The translations under genes and the position numbers were made by a program. The notes beneath the pieces were generated by a model. It worked only from the letters and a program-made list of their open reading frames with translations. It did not search any database and was not told where the DNA came from. Positions 5,905 through 8,350 of a stretch of DNA of 8,350 bases are shown here, one piece after another; the stretch's first letter is position 1; each line of letters begins with the position of its first letter. Origin of the DNA: Acidimicrobiaceae bacterium (GTDB lineage: Bacteria; Actinomycetota; Acidimicrobiia; Acidimicrobiales; Palsa-688). The stretch is taken from positions 62,821-71,170 of the forward strand of contig PMHU01000316.1 of NCBI GenBank assembly GCA_003156795.1, in the 5' to 3' direction.

Positions 5905-6331
5905 CCAGGGTAAAGCCCAGCCCGACCAGCGCTGCGATCAGGGCCACGCCCTCAGCCGCGGCTGAGACCGCCTTCTCGGTGAACCAGATCGGCTCGTACA
6001 TGTTCGGGAGGGGTCCAAGGGTCCCGACGTTGACATAGCGATAAAGCAGGATCGCAGCGAGCGCACTAGCGGCGACGGCTACCGCGAAGGCATAGATCTC
6101 GCGGCGGGGGAGGACAAGGACCAGCAATGCCGCCAGCGATGCGATCCCGGCCTCGGCCCGAAACAGGTTCCCCTGGCTGATCGAGGCCCGAATCGGGTCG
6201 TACCGGCTGGCCAGATCGGCGTGCACGTAAGCGTCGACCGCCAGCCCGCCGGAAGCGAGCAGCCGGACCAGCCACCTCAATAAGAGCCTCATGACCATTG
6301 CTACGGCGCCGGAAACCTCGTCGGATGTCAT
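5849..6331 (-). CDS. Small four-helix membrane protein, conserved hypothetical type
   Basis: The product is 160 residues from the chosen ATG. Four hydrophobic segments are seen: an N-terminal one after MVMRLLLRW, then around LAALLVLVLP, AVAVAASALAAILLY and GVALIAALVGLGFTLV. Polar signatures DAYVHADLASRYDPIRASI and GPLPNMYEPIWFTEK look conserved and resemble unnamed actinobacterial membrane proteins. Function is unknown. The frame stays open to 6448, but the extra residues are atypical and cover the dyad at 6341-6438. ATG 6331 has weak GGA/GAGG elements upstream; ATG 6298 or 6292, right before the first helix, are alternatives. The C-terminus overlaps the convergent membrane gene by 56 bp. Confidence 0.75.
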   Translation of the reverse strand: MTSDEVSGAVAMVMRLLLRWLVRLLASGGLAVDAYVHADLASRYDPIRASISQGNLFRAEAGIASLAALLVLVLPRREIYAFAVAVAASALAAILLYRYVNVGTLGPLPNMYEPIWFTEKAVSAAAEGVALIAALVGLGFTLVTPRRAREPVSVAPGGQG

Positions 6332-6340
6332 GCTGTCCAA

Positions 6341-6438
6341 GAGCCTCGCCGAAACTACTTGGGCGGCCGAAGGCCGAATCTTCAGTATCAGGTGGGGTGA
6401 AATAGTCGGAGCCGCGCAAGTAGTTTCGGCTCGGGCTC
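6341..6438. repeat. Large imperfect inverted repeat in a divergent intergenic gap
   Basis: Arms GCCGAAACTACTTG (6348-6361) and its exact reverse complement (6417-6430) extend inward, after one G/G mismatch, by a further perfect 5 bp (GCGGC 6363-6367 with GCCGC 6411-6415). Outside, GAGCC (6341-6345) can pair with GGCTC (6434-6438) across a small internal loop. The 43-base centre contains the second half of a GGCCGAA tandem repeat (6365-6378). It could be a pair of operator sites, one for each divergent gene, or a structured leader RNA. I know of no family that matches it. Confidence 0.65.
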
Positions 6439-6502
6439 TAACTGACACGTCGACCCGGCCAGCAGTAATCTCAGATCAGTTGACCAACACAGGAGGACGG
6501 GA

Positions 6503-7624
6503 ATGCGGAATGCCTCCCAACTACGTGGCGCGGCTCGGACCCGGCTTGTCGTGGTGGCTGCTGCTGGACTGCTATTGGCAGCCGGCGTCGGTGGTTGCGG
6601 AGGTGGCAGCAGCCACAAGTCGAGTCCCCCGAATGCCACCTCGACCTCGGGCCCGTCCGAGCCGACTCCGACCAACTCCGCTTCGGGCAGCGGCAAGTGG
6701 TCCGGGGCCCAATCAATCGACCCGGGACTCGGCGTGCTTTCGATCTCATGCGCGTCGACGACGGCTTGCGTGGCGGTGGATGGAAACCCGTCCCCATCCT
6801 CGGACGAGACCGAGAGTGGCACGCCCGGGAATGCGCTTACTTACAACGGGAGCTCCTGGTCGAACCCCGTCGTGGTCGACTCGGGAAACTCGCTGGTGTC
6901 GGTTTCGTGTCCGGAGATCAACTTCTGCGCGGCCGTGGACTCATCTGGTAACACTTTCACTTACAACGGGTCCTCTTGGATGAGTTTCAAAGCGGCCGAC
7001 GGCACCGCCCAGCTCGAGGCCGTGTCTTGTGCTTCCGCTTCGTTCTGCGTGGCCGTGGACAACAACGGCAGCGCCGTGACGTGGAACGGAACGACTTGGT
7101 CTAGTCCTCAGACGGTCGACTCGAACTCGGGTACGACCAGCCAGGGCACCATCATGAACGCGGTGTCGTGCCCCTCGGCCTCGTTCTGCGTGGCGGTCGA
7201 CGGCAACGGGGCCTTCTATTTCAACGGTTCGTCGTGGTCCACCGTGCATGCCCTCTGGAACGGAACCGAGGACACCGGGACGGGTCCGCCTGCCGGCGTG
7301 TCGTGCGTTTCGGCGTCGTTCTGCGTCGCGGTGGGTACTGACGGCGGTTCCTACACCTACAACGGAACGTCGTGGACGACGGAGGCGTCTGTCGACTCGC
7401 CCGACGGCGCCGCGACCAGCTTCACGGCAGTGTCATGCACGACGACGACGTTCTGCATGGGCGTGGGGCAGGACAACAACGCCACGGCCATATACAACGG
7501 GACATCGTGGTCACCGTTCATCCCGGTAAGCGATGTCCAGACCCTGGCGTCGGTGTCATGCCCGTCGACGACGTTCTGCGTGGCCGTAGACGGCGCCACC
7601 GGCGTTCTGACCTGGAGAGCTTGA
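6503..7624 (+). CDS. Lipoprotein with seven Cys-x5-Cys repeats, predicted seven-bladed beta-propeller
   Basis: This is a 373-residue protein with AGGAGG 6 bases before the ATG. Basic n-region, hydrophobic core and the lipobox VGGC (Cys32) mark a lipoprotein. A Ser/Thr/Pro linker runs to about residue 62. The rest consists of seven repeats of 40-53 residues with the pattern VSC-x5-C-VAVD, then TYNGSSW. Cysteine pairs are 83/89, 136/142, 176/182, 223/229, 268/274, 312/318 and 353/359. The last repeat stops at VLTWRA without its NGSSW strand, while an isolated GKW strand (64-66) precedes the first repeat; that is the ring closure expected of a beta-propeller. The role is probably extracellular binding; ligand and partner are unknown. 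No enzyme motif is seen. It stands alone between a divergent and a convergent gene. Confidence 0.88.
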   Translation: MRNASQLRGAARTRLVVVAAAGLLLAAGVGGCGGGSSHKSSPPNATSTSGPSEPTPTNSASGSGKWSGAQSIDPGLGVLSISCASTTACVAVDGNPSPSSDETESGTPGNALTYNGSSWSNPVVVDSGNSLVSVSCPEINFCAAVDSSGNTFTYNGSSWMSFKAADGTAQLEAVSCASASFCVAVDNNGSAVTWNGTTWSSPQTVDSNSGTTSQGTIMNAVSCPSASFCVAVDGNGAFYFNGSSWSTVHALWNGTEDTGTGPPAGVSCVSASFCVAVGTDGGSYTYNGTSWTTEASVDSPDGAATSFTAVSCTTTTFCMGVGQDNNATAIYNGTSWSPFIPVSDVQTLASVSCPSTTFCVAVDGATGVLTWRA

Positions 7625-7642
7625 AGCGGTTCCGACTTCTGA

Positions 7643-7666
7643 GCCGGGGCCTAGCCCGGCCGGGCT
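7643..7666. terminator. GC-rich hairpin between convergent genes, possible bidirectional terminator
   Basis: Between the stops of the propeller lipoprotein (7624) and the leftward membrane gene (7671), GCCGGGGC (7643-7650) can pair with GCCCGGC (7654-7660) with one bulged G. A competing perfect 14-bp palindrome, AGCCCGGCCGGGCT, occupies 7653-7666. There is no T-tract. The position between convergent genes is the main support. Confidence 0.45.
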
Positions 7667-7670
7667 GTAG

Positions 7671-8156
7671 TTAGCTCGCCGGGGGAGGTGTCACGGGCGG
7701 GTCCGTCGGCTTGGCGGCCCAGGGAAGCTTGTCGCCGGAGCTGCGGAACGTCATCACCGCACACACCACCTCGGCCACGCCGCAGATGACGGCGATGTAC
7801 AGGCCTGCACTCGGGCCGTAGTGGAAGTCACGGAAGCCACCGCTCGGCAACGAGACCCACCTGATGATGACGATGAGGGTGCCGAGCGCGGAGGCGCCGA
7901 GGATGATCACCGACGGCGGGGCCGGCACCTTCGAGAGGTCGACCCCGGAGCGCTGTAGTACCAAATACACGCCGGCGGCGATGAGGAGCAGGTCCCCAAG
8001 TATTCCGTAGCCGCTCCCGAAGCCGGAAGTAGACGCGCTGTAAGGCCCCACCGAGGCGCTGTACCACGGCAGGAAGAGCGCGATCAGCGCAAGTGCGGCC
8101 GCTCCTCCCAACACCTTGTCCAGAGTCGAGAACTTGTTGATATCGAATTTTGCCAT
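7671..8156 (-). CDS. Four-helix membrane protein of unknown function
   Basis: This 161-residue protein has four hydrophobic segments: about 16-31 (ending in FLPWYS), 50-67, 83-100 and 117-137. A short Gly/Ser/Tyr-rich loop follows the first helix, and the C-terminus is a Pro-rich cytoplasmic-type tail. The FLPWYS motif after the first helix is common in small actinobacterial membrane proteins that lack a known function. AGGGAG lies 8 bases before the ATG, so the start is well supported. It is convergent with the propeller lipoprotein gene and may follow the edge-truncated ORF ending at 8237 in the same direction. Confidence 0.82.
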   Translation of the reverse strand: MAKFDINKFSTLDKVLGGAAALALIALFLPWYSASVGPYSASTSGFGSGYGILGDLLLIAAGVYLVLQRSGVDLSKVPAPPSVIILGASALGTLIVIIRWVSLPSGGFRDFHYGPSAGLYIAVICGVAEVVCAVMTFRSSGDKLPWAAKPTDPPVTPPPAS

Positions 8157-8236
8157 CGGGTAGCTCCCTCTGCTCGCCAGGAAACGGTACTCGCGCCGCG
8201 GTCGCTGCGGGTGGATTGTGGCAGAAAACGACAGAG
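8157..8236 (-). other. Leader region of the leftward membrane gene
   Basis: This 80-bp stretch holds the Shine-Dalgarno site AGGGAG for the gene starting at 8156. No convincing promoter or hairpin was found. Confidence 0.3.
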
Positions 8237-8350
8237 CTACGAGAGAAACGCGTCGAAAGCGGCATCCGTGAGGTTCGGGCGCACCGTTGGCCAGCCCGGG
8301 TGGCAGTGCATGCGGTCGGTGGAGCCAGGTTTACCCGGGCTTGCCGAGCC
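8237..8350 (-). CDS. Possible C-terminal end of a leftward gene cut by the right edge
   Basis: On the minus strand a frame is open from the window edge to TAG at 8239-8237, giving 37 residues with high third-position GC. It includes TDRMHCHPGWPTVRPNLTD and ends AFDAFLS. I do not recognise the family. It would lie 80 bp upstream of the membrane gene at 8156 in the same direction. The call rests on an open frame and codon composition only. Confidence 0.35.
   Translation of the reverse strand, partial: GSASPGKPGSTDRMHCHPGWPTVRPNLTDAAFDAFLS

Noticed and set aside
8293..8341. AGCCCGGGT and its reverse complement, 31 bases apart, as a hairpin.
   Set aside because: The core CCCGGG is itself a palindrome and common in such GC-rich DNA, so the pairing carries little information; it also falls in a possible coding frame.

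Overview
The window is high-GC, gene-dense DNA with GTG starts, clear Shine-Dalgarno sites, a RskA-type anti-sigma factor and several membrane-protein families that I associate with Actinobacteria. An actinobacterial chromosome is the best guess, possibly an Acidimicrobiia-like or other deep lineage. The lineage is inferred from protein style only. There is no rRNA, tRNA, CRISPR array, transposase or phage gene.

Layout: (1) Positions 1-170 hold the possible tail of a rightward gene cut by the window edge and a perfect 14-bp hairpin between convergent genes. (2) A leftward operon (2291 to 171) encodes an amicyanin-like cupredoxin lipoprotein and two secreted ferritin-like proteins; the last two overlap by 4 bp. 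(3) Divergent from it is a RskA-type anti-sigma factor (2448-3248). The 156-bp gap between them carries two back-to-back copies of one promoter-like motif, one pointing at each transcription unit, and both resemble the SigK-type promoter. (4) A rightward operon, tatA-tatB-tatC plus a coupled polytopic membrane protein (3396-5904), encodes a complete twin-arginine translocase. (5) A convergent small membrane protein (6331-5849) overlaps its 3' end. (6) A large imperfect dyad (6341-6438) lies in the next divergent gap. (7) A lipoprotein with seven Cys-x5-Cys repeats, predicted to be a seven-bladed beta-propeller, is at 6503-7624. (8) A leftward four-helix membrane protein (8156-7671) and a possible edge-truncated ORF end the window.

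How it may fit together: the best candidate system is the left half. One ferritin-like protein has a twin-arginine motif followed by a lipobox, and the genes for the Tat machinery that would export it lie on the far side of the anti-sigma gene. The shared divergent promoter motif suggests that the membrane anti-sigma factor and the cupredoxin/ferritin-like operon answer to the same SigK-like sigma factor, which is not encoded here. I infer an envelope metal or redox response module (copper protein, di-iron-type proteins, redox-type anti-sigma factor, Tat exporter). The individual families are known; the arrangement and the paired promoters are what deserve a closer look.
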